A DNA stretch of 64,000 bases, taken from the NCBI GenBank assembly GCA_023512835.1, contig CM042088.1, positions 35,171,664-35,235,663 on the forward strand. Direction: 5' to 3'. Position 1 is the stretch's first letter. Every line of letters begins with the position of its first letter. This DNA is from Taxillus chinensis. Taxonomy: Eukaryota > Streptophyta > Magnoliopsida > Santalales > Loranthaceae. Below the pieces are notes generated by a model. It saw only the letters and a list, made by a program, of their open reading frames with translations, did no database searches and was not told the origin of the DNA. Shown here one piece after another: positions 46,395-58,347 of this stretch. The position numbers and the translations under genes were made by a program.

Positions 46395-47875
46395 TATCAT
46401 GCCCCCAATTCCAGGAGACCCGAAACCGGGCATGTGACTATCCCTACATGTACCCAAGGGTAAAGGGTTGGTGACTAGTACCAAAAGGGACACACTGCAG
46501 GTACTATCCAGAATCCACTTATACAATCATACACAAGGGTATTCTTGTACACTCCCAAAAATATGCAAGTGAATGTAATATCATCACAACATATCATACA
46601 CATCATGAGTTAACCAGTTCAACAGTCACAGACCCATGTGCGGGAAGAAAATATAGTAATAATACAAGACAACAATCAAGATGGACATAAATCCCATACA
46701 TTAACCAGGTCTAGTCTGCTCGATATGCTCAACTGCAAACCCAAAGGCTATCTCCTTCCTGAACCTGAAAGTCAAGACAACAATGTAGGGTAAGCATAAA
46801 AGCTCAGTAGGTGACCTACAACACACTACCCTTTGTATAAATGTGTCAGTGTAGACTGATACAGTGCCAATGAATACATAACCACGTAACAATGTCCATA
46901 CAACAATATTCTATATAATACTAATGGAAGTATAAATATACAATGTCCACACAATCAAGACAGTACAAGCAGTTCACAACAAACAAATACCATCTCATTT
47001 TCTCAACAGATCAATTCATGCAAAGCTCTCACAACTTGCAAGCCACATATGGGAAAATGACATGAAAAGATAGCCAACCTCAGCCTCTAGACAGCCCTAT
47101 ATGGGACGTCGGCTAACCAGTTGATCAAACTAACAAAATCCTACAATCAAAGCCTCCTGAATGCCATAAGGTTTTAAACTTATAACCATATCCATACCAC
47201 ATAACATTTCATGTCAAGCAAACAATAAAATTTCATATCTCGAAAAAGGCATAGAAATATTTTATCCACAAAATTTGGGTTAGAAATAACACAAAAAAAA
47301 GAACCAACCCCTGAAGAGCTCCCTAGAACCCCTTGCCTCGAGGCTCAAAGCTCAACTGTCTTGAAGCTCATTTGGGTCTTCAATCCAACTTCTTTGACCC
47401 TTCAAATCTCCCCTTGAATCTTTTTTCAAATCTCTTTTCAAATCTCTTTTAGAATATATTTTTGAAACTTTTTTTAAAACTCTTTTTCAAGGTTATTGTT
47501 CATCATCACTTTAACCTTTTCTTCGTCTGGAATCAACCTAGCAACCCCTAATCCTCCGAAAACTCATAAAACTCATACTCAATATTACATATCAGGTTTT
47601 GTAGTAAAATCACATATTGTGCACTAAAATTACACCCAATAATACATAATAATCACATATTGTGCACTAAAATCACAAAATTCACGAGTTCAACCCAAAA
47701 TCGGGTTTCCCCTAAACCTAGGGTTCATACAAATTTTCATGGATTATGCTCAAATCACACATATTCAAGAACAAAATCAAGATAAAAGATTAGGATCACT
47801 TCTCAGTAAGGATTTACGGATGAATCAACCATAAAACCCAAGCTCCAAACTCCAATTCGACAAGCTCTCCCACAT

Positions 47876-47928
<53 letters not shown>

Positions 47929-48152
47929 CAAAGCCATGAAACACAATACATTTTCTTCTCTCCTATTTATATTTTCTACTTATCTCTTTAATTAATAAAC
48001 ACTCAAAATTACACAACTAACCTTCCGGGATCCCAATTCCAAATTGGATCTAATTACTACCAAAACGTTTGTATCGTTAAGCACAATACTGACTAGGTAT
48101 CCTCATTACTGTAAAGTCATCTCATGGATCAACCCATGCACGGGTCTTTATA
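46395..48152 (-). mobile_element. Old solo LTR of the Tekay-like family
   Basis: It starts TATCATGCCCCC (decayed TGTCACGCC) and ends CGGGTCTTTATA. Flanks agcaa / ggaaa match at 3 of 5, a plausible decayed target duplication. It is closest to the LTR at 12050-13990. It contains a CAAATCTCTTTT-like degenerate repeat cassette (about 47400-47500) and a long CT run. Short frames such as 46701-46892 are shared with the other LTR only because the LTRs are homologous. Confidence 0.78.
47879..47925. repeat. (CT)n microsatellite in the solo LTR
   Basis: About 23 uninterrupted units. Related LTRs carry shorter CT runs at the same place (20825, 41938, 61810), near the leader-like part of the LTR. Confidence 0.95.
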
Positions 48153-49196
48153 GGAAAAAACTTTGAAAATTTTAAAATACTAACAATAACTTAATAATTC
48201 TACGCAAAATTCATCCTAACTCCCTCCCTCCTCTCTTGGTTGTCTCTCTCCACCTCATTTGCCGATTCTAGCCTCTTCTCAGTCATCTCTCTCTACATTA
48301 AAATTTTATGTAGAGAGGGGGGGTTACGTCGGGGATGGTGATGGGCGGGCGTGGGCGTCGAGGATGGGGGGAGGGGGAGCACTAGGGGGGTTGGGGTTGG
48401 GGAGCATAGGGGGAAGGGGGTTGGGGATGGTGATGGGCAGGCAATGGGAGGCGTCGGGGGTGGGATTGGGATATGAAAGGATTTTTAAAAATGTTTTTAT
48501 AAAAATTTATGATATAACTATGAATGTTATTTTTGTATTTTAAATCTTAATAACAATTTTATTTTTAATTTACCAATTACTTATCACCTGCTTTTAAATT
48601 TTAAAGCACTTTTAAAATTATATTTTACCAAACAATCATCTGCTTATTTTCACAGTATCTTATTTCTCCAGTACAACCAAACATAGTTTCTTCTAAAAGT
48701 ACAACATTACCAAACTAAGCCAAAAAGTGCTGCTAGCTATTTTTTTTTATATTTATTCAATGTGATTTTTTAGGGCTGTAAAAAATAAAAGACATTAGCG
48801 CACAGTTTTAATTAACCAACTATTTTTCTAAATTATATATAATTAAATACAATTAAATATAATTGTATAAAAAACCTCATTTTAGTCGAGATTTGATCAT
48901 TAAGAAACCTCTCAATTTAGAATATCTACGTACACGTGAGTATGCTGTAGACATTCTTACCAAGAATGTCACTTCTGAGAAGAGGACAACTTCAAATTGA
49001 GGCTAAAAATCACAAAACAAGGGAAGGTGCTAAAAATATAATTTATGATTTGCCAATACGACAGCCTTTTTTCATTTATGGTATTTGGATGTCGTCCCAT
49101 AAAAGGGAAGCTGTTCTCTTGTATTTTGCCAAGACACAAGGCATAAAGGCCAATTTTTGAATAAGAAAGAAGAAAAGAAAAGAAAATCCAAAATTG
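48153..49196. other. Intergenic with a G-rich tract (48316-48470)
   Basis: The plus strand at 48316-48470 has many runs of four to six G separated by short loops, capable in principle of forming G-quadruplexes. The open frame across it (48259-48543) is a Gly-rich by-product. From 48500 to 49196 the sequence is AT-rich; a 64-codon frame at 48966-49160 has no family resemblance. Confidence 0.55.
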
Positions 49197-51015
49197 CTAG
49201 GAAGGAATCCAACAGCAAATTGCACAGACAGTTCGGCCTTTCCAGCCCTGCAGCAACCAGTGCCCATCGTCATCAACTATAAAATCCTTGTGGTAGTTAG
49301 CTGATACGTCCGCTCTCATCGCCTCTACCAATCCCTTATCCAAGGGCATAGACTGGAACCCAGCCCTCAAACTGCGCAACTGCCACTGCTTGTACTTCTC
49401 CGCCCTTTCCACCCTCTCTGACCCCTCGCAGGCTATGACGTTCATGATGCCGCGCCCATAACAGTTCTTCTCGATGAACAGCCTCTCCCAGCTGTCCCTT
49501 CCCATTACACTGTCCAGTATGTCAAACACCGTCCGGTAGTGAAACTGCGCTTCCTGGAACCTCGTGGGGAATATGGTGGCGCTGAGAGACGCGTGAAGAA
49601 CAGAGTGCACAAAGATATCGGGATTTATGCTCCGGATGAAATTCAACACCGCACTCCTCGGGCTGTCCCCTTCGTAAACCTCGTCCATCGTATTCTCGAA
49701 TCGGAGCATGCACGTCACCGCAATCGCCTCGCCTTGCCCGATCTTGACATCATTAATGCCGATAGTTTCCCATGATTTTGCAATGCCGTTGTACTCGAAT
49801 GGGACGTTAAAGCGGTGGCAGTACTTTTCCAAACGACGCCCAGCCTTCTCCATGGTATCCCAGGTGGGGCGAAAGCCCTGTCGCAGCTGCTGGATTCCGG
49901 TGATGCGAAGCTTCGGTGGCCCTCCGGGACGGGCCGACAGCCTCCTGATGAGGGTCACCCACTGCAAGCCGGACAAAATACCGAAATCTATGATGTGCAG
50001 CGTGGAGGCTTTCTCGGCCAATTTCATGATGTGATATTCCATAAAACGTTTGTTGATGGACCTGAATGGACAGACGGAGGTCGCAGGCACATGGGCTTTC
50101 AGCATTTCAACAGGGGATGGGAATAACATGGAATTTATACACTCATATCCGGTCCCGTCCAAGCGCGCCTCGAGGGCATTTGCTAAGTAATGCGCTTGCC
50201 TTTGCCACCCATCACCCAAAGCAGATGAATGCTTCCTGATCTGCTGCAACAATTCTTCAGCCGCCTTGCGATTACCCCCCAGCAACCTTCTTTGCGCATT
50301 CTGAAAGAAGGTATCCCAAATCTATTACCACCTTCTTGTTCTTCCTCTTCTTCCTTGGCTTCTTCTTGCCGCCCCCAACTATTCCGGCATCAAATTGGAA
50401 TATGCTACTGGGCGGAGAATTACTGGTGCTTCTATGATTTCCCTGGTCGAGGCAGAGAACCTCGAACAGCATCGACAGCTCTTCTTCTTCTTCATCACCC
50501 ACGGTCAACTGCTTCTTGTAGGCCCTGGGCCTCCCTTCGATTGCTTCTCCCTCGCCATCATAATCAATATGATGGATCTTCCTAACAACCTTAAATCGTC
50601 CCTTTGTCCCGCCCACCACCTCGTGCTGCGACATGGAAATGTTCTCAAGTTCAGTAACGATGTCCAAACGAGGAAGGAACTTGTTGGCCACTTCCACGCC
50701 TCTATTGAACTGCTGAAAAATGCAGTCGCTGCTGCCGTCGTTGCTGATGGGTAACGAATCGCTCTGATTGGGTTCAATCGCATCGTAGAACGACTTCTCG
50801 ATGGCCTGGAGAGCCATTGGATTGAAGTGGATTAGAGTGCTCGATGACAGCTCCTCCTTGTCCTCTTCTGTGAGGAACAGCTCTATGTCCTGCAAAAGAG
50901 CGTCGTAGATGTTATTTCCCCAGCTTGAATTCAAATTTGGCAGAGACGACGAATTGACTGAGGATGGAAGAGCCATGACCTCACTGCTACAGAAAAGCGT
51001 TCTCTCCATATGCAC
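49197..51015 (-). pseudogene. GRAS (LISCL-type) paralogue broken by one extra C
   Basis: The N-terminal frame 51015-50272 (MHMERTLFCSSEVMALPSS... to LGYLLSECAKKVAGG) ends at a stop. The rest, from NRKAAEELLQQIRKHSS to CWIPS, is open in another frame (50285-49197) down to its natural stop. The intact copy reads straight across the same place. There the plus strand has five C (27351-27355), here six (50275-50280), so a single inserted base explains the break. Everything else of the GRAS domain is present: LHIIDFGILSGLQW, PPKLRITGI, PFYRE region, YHKDFIVDDDGHW. Either a recent pseudogene or a homopolymer sequencing error; the otherwise perfect frame makes both plausible. The likely true start is the second ATG (51009), matching the paralogue. 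Confidence 0.88.
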
Positions 51016-51125
51016 CGAGATTTGAGATCTGAAAAATTATTGCTGTGAATGCGATGACTCCATCCTGCTGCTACTTTTTGCTGTCGGGCGAGAACGGTAT
51101 ATCCCAATTCAGACGCGACTCTATT
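51016..51125 (-). promoter_or_regulatory. Upstream segment shared with the intact GRAS gene
   Basis: Homologous to 28076-28163. An 'aatg' type insertion and a 'tatatcc' for 'taatcc' change are visible. Similarity fades after about 51110, marking the edge of the recognisable duplication on this side. Confidence 0.5.
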
Positions 51126-54100
51126 TTTTAATTGCACTACGGCAAACGCGTAGGCGTAAAGTTATGTTGAAATAATAGAAACCTATTCTGATTTTTTTCG
51201 TTATTTTATTTATAATTTATTTTCATATAAAATAGCGTTTTATAATATCCAGCATATGGTAAAATTGCAGGCAGGGTTTGAAAATATATGAATATGTTTG
51301 ATTGGAATATTTTTAGTTTATGTTTTGTAATAATTATTTTTTGGTATAAAAATATAAAAGTAAAAATAATAAAAGATTATTTTTATTTTTTAGGTTTCAC
51401 ATAATAAAAATAATATTTTTATTATTTTTAATTTTTATTTAAAAATCACTATCACATTTTAAAAACAAAAATAAAAAACAAACAAAACAAACATTTCCTA
51501 TCTTTCAGGGAGAAAAATCTAATTGAAAATGAATATAAATGTAGAATCCATTTTTAGGAAAACCTACATTAATGAGTAACTTTAGATGAAGGCATTACCG
51601 TTGGAAAACAATTTTAAAACAAACACTTGAGTCCAAAAAAAAAAAAAAAAAAAGTTATTAAATAGACCACAACTCAAAGTAATGTGGAAATTAAAAACTA
51701 CACAAATAATAAGTTACGCTTTTATAGTGGTTAGGAATACATTGTAATTCGCTTTTTCTTTTACAAACTAGTTATACATTAATTGTTCTTGAGGAAGTTC
51801 ACTATACTTGAGTATCTCCTTGTATTATTATATGAAACATGAAATTTTCAATGTGTTAATGGAATTTGAGTTGTTTTATGTAGGATTACGTTTGTTTAAG
51901 GCTAGAATTCCATGTTTATAATGTCAAATTAGTTGTAACCGCAAAATTAGGATTTTAATGAGTTTTTTTTATGTGTTAGCTATTGTTTTTGTGTCTAAAG
52001 ATTTCCTAAATTATATGAAACTTGTTTGGTGTTCGTTTGGTGCAAATAAAAGTGTTAAGCTCGTTGAATTTGGAGATAGATGATAGAGCCCCATTTTGCT
52101 ATACTTTTTATGCTTTATTTTTATAATATTATGTGTACTTTAACCTTATTACTTGTTATATTAAAATGTATTTATTTTAATATATATTTTCAGTGTTTCA
52201 TATTTTTTGCAAGTATTTTGGTGTTTTTAAGTAAAACATATTTATGTCAAAAGTTTTAAAGCAATCGAAGTCATTTGCATCAAAAACGAATGAAGAAGGT
52301 GTAATTAGGTTATTTGGTCAAGGTTAGCCTGACCACTCGAGTAGAGAGGATCTTACCTAAGTCGACAACCATGACTAGAGTGTGACACCTTATATTTTCT
52401 TTTTTTGTTTTATCTTTTGCAACTTTTAAAAGTTTCTTGATTGTTTTCACAAGGGTGAACACAACTTTAGCCTTATTTTAAGATATAAAAGGTCCTTTGC
52501 TTTATCGAAATAAGAGACTCTTGTTTATAAATACAATTGCTATGACCATTATTTAGATAGAGAAGTTTTAAAGGCACAGAGCTTGCATGCCTTCTTAGAG
52601 GGTGAATGACCCTCAAGGCTGGAGAAGAGATGTTCCTAAAGGAGGAGATGGCTACTACCTACATATTATTTCTATCTTTTTAGTTTTATTTTATTTTTCT
52701 ATGGAGTAATATTTGTAATCCATTAAACCTTTTTTCTTCTCTTAATTATTTTGAATTTACGTTTTTACTTTGATGATTCATACATGAGCTATGATATGTG
52801 TTTCTTTTCTCTTTCATGTTTAATTACTTTAAACCTAATATGCAATTGTGGTTAAGTATTCATCATTTCAAAGCATAGTTCATATGATTAACTCCTCTAA
52901 AATGACACCATTTGGATCTTCAGCACCTCTTGCCTATATTAACATGACACACCAGTTCCCTTCACCCTTGAAACGACAATGCTTTGATCACTAACATCTT
53001 TGGCTTATAACAACATGACACACTAGCTCCCCAACCCTTGAAATGATGATGCTTTGATCACCAGGCATCATTTGCCTATGTCAACTTGATACATTAGCAT
53101 GTGATTGTGATCAATTGATGTTATGGAATTTACATTCATAGGAAATGAATCATTCTTCCAAAATGTTTATCATGATTATTTCGGTTGGAGTTCATAGTTG
53201 TATTAAATTCATGGTGTCATAGTTCAATTAAATTATGAAGTCATGGATGTTTTGTTTATTTTATGAGATAATGATAAATAATTAATTAAAGCGGAATGAT
53301 TGAATCGATTATGTCATAGTTAATTGCATATAAGATAATTGCATGTTAGCTTAGTTAACTTAGTTTATTTCAATTATGAAACAAAATCCTCCGAAATCTC
53401 TAATTCAATCTAATTTATCTTTTCTTCAGTTTTCTTGAAAAATGAAGTGAATTGAATTCTATAAATCTTCTCGTTAATGAACGACCTAGGTTAGCTCTAT
53501 GTTATAATAGTTTAATTTTATTTGAAAGAGGTTTACAACAAGTCCCTATTTTAATAGACAAATGTTCTACATCATCATTTGCCATGACGTGCTTGTTGGT
53601 GCCACAATTGTCATTACTCACTTTCGTCTAGGCTTGTTGTTGGCTTTTCATGGTAGTCCTATTGCGATGATTTTTAACTCAAAACAATTAAAACTTATGA
53701 AAATAAAAAATTGAAGTCATCACCAACCCAAAAAGGGGTGCATTTTGGAGCATTTATTACCTGAAAGGTAGCAGAATTAAAAAGAGGTATGTGTTTTAAC
53801 AAAACTAGGTTCAAGATTATGGTTACACATGGGGAAGGGTTCACCCCATGATGCCCAAACTTGGAATCTATTTTAAAAAGAAGAGATTTACTTTATTTTT
53901 AAGGACATGGTTTTTGTTTAAAAATATTTTAAAGGAAAACTACATTAATAGAACTTTTTTTCTCGGAGAGAATAGTGAATGAAAGCATTGCCATAGAAAT
54001 TAGACCTAATGACCAATGGATAAGTCATGGATAAGTCAACGATAAGTTTTTGAAAAAATGTTTTAAATTTTTTGATTAAAAAACAAAATATTTTGGGATG

Positions 54101-54212
54101 AAATAAGATTTTTAGAAAACATTTTTGAAAACAAGCACTTGACAAGATTGATTTTTGTCTACACCGATTAGGATAGAACAACTAAAAGCTTGACCTTGTG
54201 GTCACATAGTCC
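51126..54212. other. Intergenic, AT-rich, with small repeats
   Basis: 51270-51490 contains short self-complementary AT segments and a tail resembling 23570-23605, possibly a foldback element. 52330-52640 is GC-balanced and may be retrotransposon leader, but no protein or terminus was recognised. 53945-54181 has only unsupported short frames. Confidence 0.4.
52899..53101. repeat. Three degenerate tandem units of about 70 bp
   Basis: Units start near 52899, 52970 and 53040. Each contains 'gctttgatca(c)' or its variant, a 'tgcctat..taacatgacacac' phrase and 'cc.ttcacccttgaaa'. Divergence between units is substantial. Function unknown. Confidence 0.65.
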
Positions 54213-54215
54213 TAA

Positions 54216-54626
54216 GAGCACTAACAGTAGACACCTAAATATTTTTCCTAAATTTACATATTTAAGCGACTGTTTGCTTTCCTATATAAATATACATCAC
54301 AATAGATTCCCTAAATCACTATTTATATCATTAAATAATATTTTATACTATTTTTATTTAATAATAATTTTTATAATTTAATATGAAATAAAAGTACATA
54401 TTATGGGAAATGTAAAAAAGAGAGGTGAGAGAAATTATTTATATATAATTTAATAATTATAGAAAGTAAATAGTATTTTCCAATACATTGGAAAACACTA
54501 TACAAACCCCATGAAGAAAGTTAAATATAGGGTATCTCTTTGTAAGAATAATTTTATGACTTTTTAACTTTTTTTTCCCTAAATATAGAAAAACAAACTT
54601 CTATAGGGAATCTGCTACTAATGCTC
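54216..54626. mobile_element. PIF/Harbinger (Tourist-like) MITE with TAA target duplication
   Basis: 411 bp, AT-rich, non-coding. The left end GAGCACTAACAGTAGACACC and the reverse-complemented right end GAGCATTAGTAGCAGATTCC agree at 14 of 20 positions, nearly all differences being transitions. Flanked on both sides by TAA (54213-54215, 54627-54629), the three-base duplication typical of this superfamily. The open frame at 54190-54381 falls inside it and is not a gene. Confidence 0.75.
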
Positions 54627-54629
54627 TAA

Positions 54630-55814
54630 TGTAAGTCTCTAAAAGTAAACTAGAAAAAAGGGGTGATGAATAACTCAAAACTCAAACTGATATAGAAATT
54701 TAGAAACTACACAAACAACAAATTAGACTTTTAGTCTTTTAGAGTGAACACCTCCTAATCTACTTATCTTTCATAAACTATGGAAAGATTCTACTATGTT
54801 ATTGTAGTATAGAATAGCTGAGTTCATTATCAAACTTAGTTGTTTAAGATCACAACCAACAAAAAGGTCTAATACTTGATTGAATGATTAGTTAACACTT
54901 GTTGTCCTTAAAAAAGCTCATTATATAGGGCCTTTAAACACAAAATACAAATAAAAGAATATAAATAAAAGAATTCTCTCTAAAAAAAATACTAAAACAT
55001 AGTGAATGAAAAATCTCACTGATTAATGTTATAAAAAGCTTACTGAAATAAATAAAACTTTAGATATTTTCTTTGTGCTTTTACTCTTTATTTTAATTTG
55101 CTTGCTCAAAAGACTTAATAAACAGTTAATATGATCTCTTATTATATCGATATTCTTTGTTATGTACCATCTTCAAAGTCTCCGACTTTATATATCCCTT
55201 TATCAATAGTCAAATCTTCAAATGTGAAGTGTAATGGTCTTCAGGGCATCAATTAATTGTCTATTTATATTAAGGACGAACGTCTGAATTACAAAGTAAA
55301 TTCAAACACTATTAAATAATAGTATTTCAAGAATTAACGCAAGTTTATTTTACAATTTATGAATCTTATGGTTGACCAACAATGATATAAGGGTTTTTAG
55401 CACCTGATTTGTGACCTCTCCACCTGCTGGCATGGATAAAACTATAAGACGATGATATGACATTCTAATTCAACTTTAGGCGACCAATTTTATGAATTTA
55501 TGATAAATTACAATTTCTAATTTGCTTAAAGATTCTCCTTATCTAATTTAAAAGCTACAATGGCTCTTGTATATATAGCTGCATTTGTTTATATTATAAG
55601 TAAAAATAAATAATAAAAAATGCTAAGTTTCTAGGTTAAAAGGAAAGATGTTTGCATAATTCATAGATAGAATAGTTTTGTTATTTTCCAAGTAGCTTCT
55701 TTTGTGTTATGTTATACTTTAGTATATGCATTTTATTATAAACGTAATGGAATCAATAGTTGTAATGATTTAAAACTCATATTAATAAAAATTAGTTTAA
55801 GTAAATGTTAAACA
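54630..55814. other. AT-rich intergenic, nothing recognised
   Basis: No supported frame, terminal motif or structured repeat. Confidence 0.5.
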
Positions 55815-56194
55815 TGTAAGACAATCATAGAAATTGAGGGTTTTATAAATTGATGATACCATGAGGTCATAAATAATGAATTTAATTTGTTTATACAAAA
55901 TCCATGTACAATAACTAATTAATATGCGAAATATGCTCAATTTCGAGTTTGATCAAATTTAGGGGTATAAACCCTAGTTTGTCTTAGAAAATTGGATAAT
56001 ATTGGTTGTATGAGGTATTTGACCTTGTTTGGAGGTCATCTGATCTGTATGTGACTTCTTAATAGCTATTTTTCCATGTTATGAGTTGAGAAATTGGTAA
56101 AGGAAGCATATTGGGAGTGTGCGGCTTCGAAACACCAGGAGCAGAAGAACCTGGACGTTTACTCAATGTTAAATGTCGGGGTGCATCGTGGGGG

Positions 56195-56370
56195 GTATAA
56201 AGTAGATTGAGCAAGGTGTCAAGCAATGTATCAAGAAGATAATGAACAAGTCGAGCTAAAGAAGGGTATCGAGCAAGTTGAGCCAGGATATCGACCAAGC
56301 CGAGTACAGGTACCGAGTATTAAGGGTATCAAGCATCTTTGAACAAACTCAAGCAAGCATCAAGTGTTGA
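56195..56370. repeat. Degenerate 'tatcgagcaagttgag' repeat cassette in the old LTR
   Basis: A 15-17 bp phrase (variants gagcaaggtgtcaagcaatg, atcgagcaagttgagcc, atcgaccaagccgagta) recurs about ten times. It occupies the cassette region of the LTR and is unrelated to cassettes in other copies. Confidence 0.6.
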
Positions 56371-56670
56371 GAAAACGACCAACAAGGTCCTTTTGAATTT
56401 TTTTAGTTGTTAGAATGCCTTTTATGTTGTGTAGGACTTGTAAAATGATGTTATGATTCTATTTTATTAATATGTGATGATTTTGCTTTATCTTGAGCTT
56501 GAGAGCTCGAGTTATGCTAGTTAACACTATGAAAACCCAAATTGGGTTATGTTGATGTTTTTTGAATCCCCATGGGTACCCCATGATGTTATGATATGTT
56601 TTCTTTGTGCTATGTTTGGTTAGTACATGTATGCTGATTTTGTAATGTTTTTGTTGGGCCTTTGAGTTAA

Positions 56671-58344
56671 GGGTGTAAAATGGACCGATAAGAGTGTAAA
56701 ATGGACCGTCGGTCCGTGGACTAGCCCGTGGACCAAGCGGACCGGAGCGGACCAGACCAGACCATTATAAACTTAGTTCATTTGAATCACGGGCCTAAAC
56801 GGAACAGTCTGTTTGGCCCGTGATCCATGTAGACCAAAGCTACATGGACCCAAACCGGTTCGTGGATCCAACTCAAAGTCTGAAGTCCCCAAGCCCATCT
56901 GTCTAGACCGTCTCCCCTGAGTCTCGACTTAAGTTTTAACATTTAAATTTTTAACATTTATAATACCGGCTCGTAGTCCACGGTCGCTTACCCTAATTAA
57001 ATTCTCAATTTCCCAATTCCCATCCCACAACCCATATTATCATGTCGGCTCGTGGAGACAGGAGGCTCGAGGAAGGTGAAGGCGTAGTGTAGCAACCAAG
57101 CCGCGCCACCCGTCCGGCGATCTGCTCCCAGGCATCGCTCGTCCGGCGATCTGCTCCCAGCATCGCTCGTCCGGCGATCTGCTCCCAGAGTCGCTCGTCC
57201 GGCGATCAACTCCCTGCGCCACACCACCCATTCATCGATATGCACCCCCAGCCACTCGTGTGGTGATCAGCTCCCCGCACCTCCGTCCACTGATCTGCTC
57301 CCTGGCCGCTCGTTTGCAAACTGCTCCGGCATGGCGTGAATTAATTACTTAATTTTGTTTTTTTTTGCTAAATTCGTTTTGGTAAATGAAAATACTGGCT
57401 GGGTGCGATTTATCTGTTTATGTTTTTGGTTGTTTGGTACACTAGCTTACCCACAATAATTCAATGGGTTTAAACGGCAGTGCTTACTCTAGTTTAATTG
57501 TTTACTGCTTCTTATTTATTGAAAATTAAGTGTTTATTAAAAAAATGGACTGGTTCGTGGACCGATCCGGTCCATACGCGGACCAGACTAGACCAATAAA
57601 TTTTTAGTTTGTATACGTTTAGGCCCGCTCCATGATGGACTGGACCGGTCCATTTTACACCCCTACGGACTGGTCCGGTCCGGTCCGGTCCGTCGGTAGC
57701 GGGCCTAAATGGGCCAATCCGTTTAGGCCCGCAAATTTAACAGACCAAGGGTAGAATGGTTTGGTCCGATCCGTGGACCAATTCGTATTTATTTAAATAT
57801 GATATATTAATTTTTATTAAAATTTTTAAAATTCTTTATTTTAAAATCATATTTAAATGTTTATGTTTCTAAATTTTAATTTTAAAATTAATGAGTTTAG
57901 GGTTTATGTATTAATATATTAGGTAGAATGAGTAATATGTTTTAAAAAATAAATAAAATAAAATAAACACTAGTCTGAGACCTATCCGCATCCGCATGGA
58001 TTGGTCCGCCGGACTGGTTAGTTTAGGCCTATAATTGAAATGAACTAGTTTTTTCCTAGTACGGTCCAGTCCGCACGGTCCATGGACTTGTCCACGTACC
58101 ACCTGGTCCATTTTACACCTCCACTTTATGTATTAATATATTAGGTAGAATGAGTAATATGTTTTAAAAAATAAATAAAATAAAATAAACACTAGTCTGC
58201 AGACCTATCCGCATCCGCATGGATTGGTCCGCGCTGGACCGGTTAGTTTAGGCCTATAATTGAAATGAACTAGTTTTTTCCTAGTACGGTCCAGTCCGCA
58301 CGGTCCATGGACTTGTCCACGTACCACTGGTCCATTTTTCACCT
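56671..58344. mobile_element. Composite non-autonomous DNA element with GGACC/GGTCC-rich ends (hAT-like)
   Basis: Terminal words GGGTGTAAAATGGACC at 56671 and gagtgtaaaatggacc at 56692 face their complements ggtccattttacaccc at 57647-57662, ggtccattttacacct at 58105-58120 and ggtccatttttcacct at 58329-58344. The ends are packed with ggaccg/cggtcc words, like hAT subterminal transposase sites. Two left ends and three right ends indicate nested or tandemly duplicated copies. No transposase frame is present. Clear 8-bp flanking duplications were not found, so the hAT assignment is tentative. Confidence 0.55.
57111..57300. repeat. 28-29 bp GC-rich minisatellite within the DNA element
   Basis: Units containing 'cgtccggcgatctgctccca' start at 57111, 57140, 57168 and 57196, then decay to about 57300. 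It is a GC-rich island in AT-rich surroundings. Frames read across it (57245-56997, 57231-57040, minus) are repeat-derived. Confidence 0.85.
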
Positions 58345-58347
58345 CCA
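57903..58347. repeat. 222-bp tandem duplication at the right end of the DNA element
   Basis: 57903-58124 and 58125-58347 are near-identical (both begin tttatgtattaatatatt and end ttcacctcc/ttacacctcc). Each includes one right-end terminal word. The duplication is recent compared with the surrounding LTR. Confidence 0.85.

Noticed and set aside
48259..48543. 94-codon Gly-rich frame
   Set aside because: It is produced by a G-run tract; low complexity, no domain, no conserved start context.
53945..54181. 78-codon minus-strand frame
   Set aside because: AT-rich, Phe/Lys-rich composition with no recognisable family; typical chance frame.
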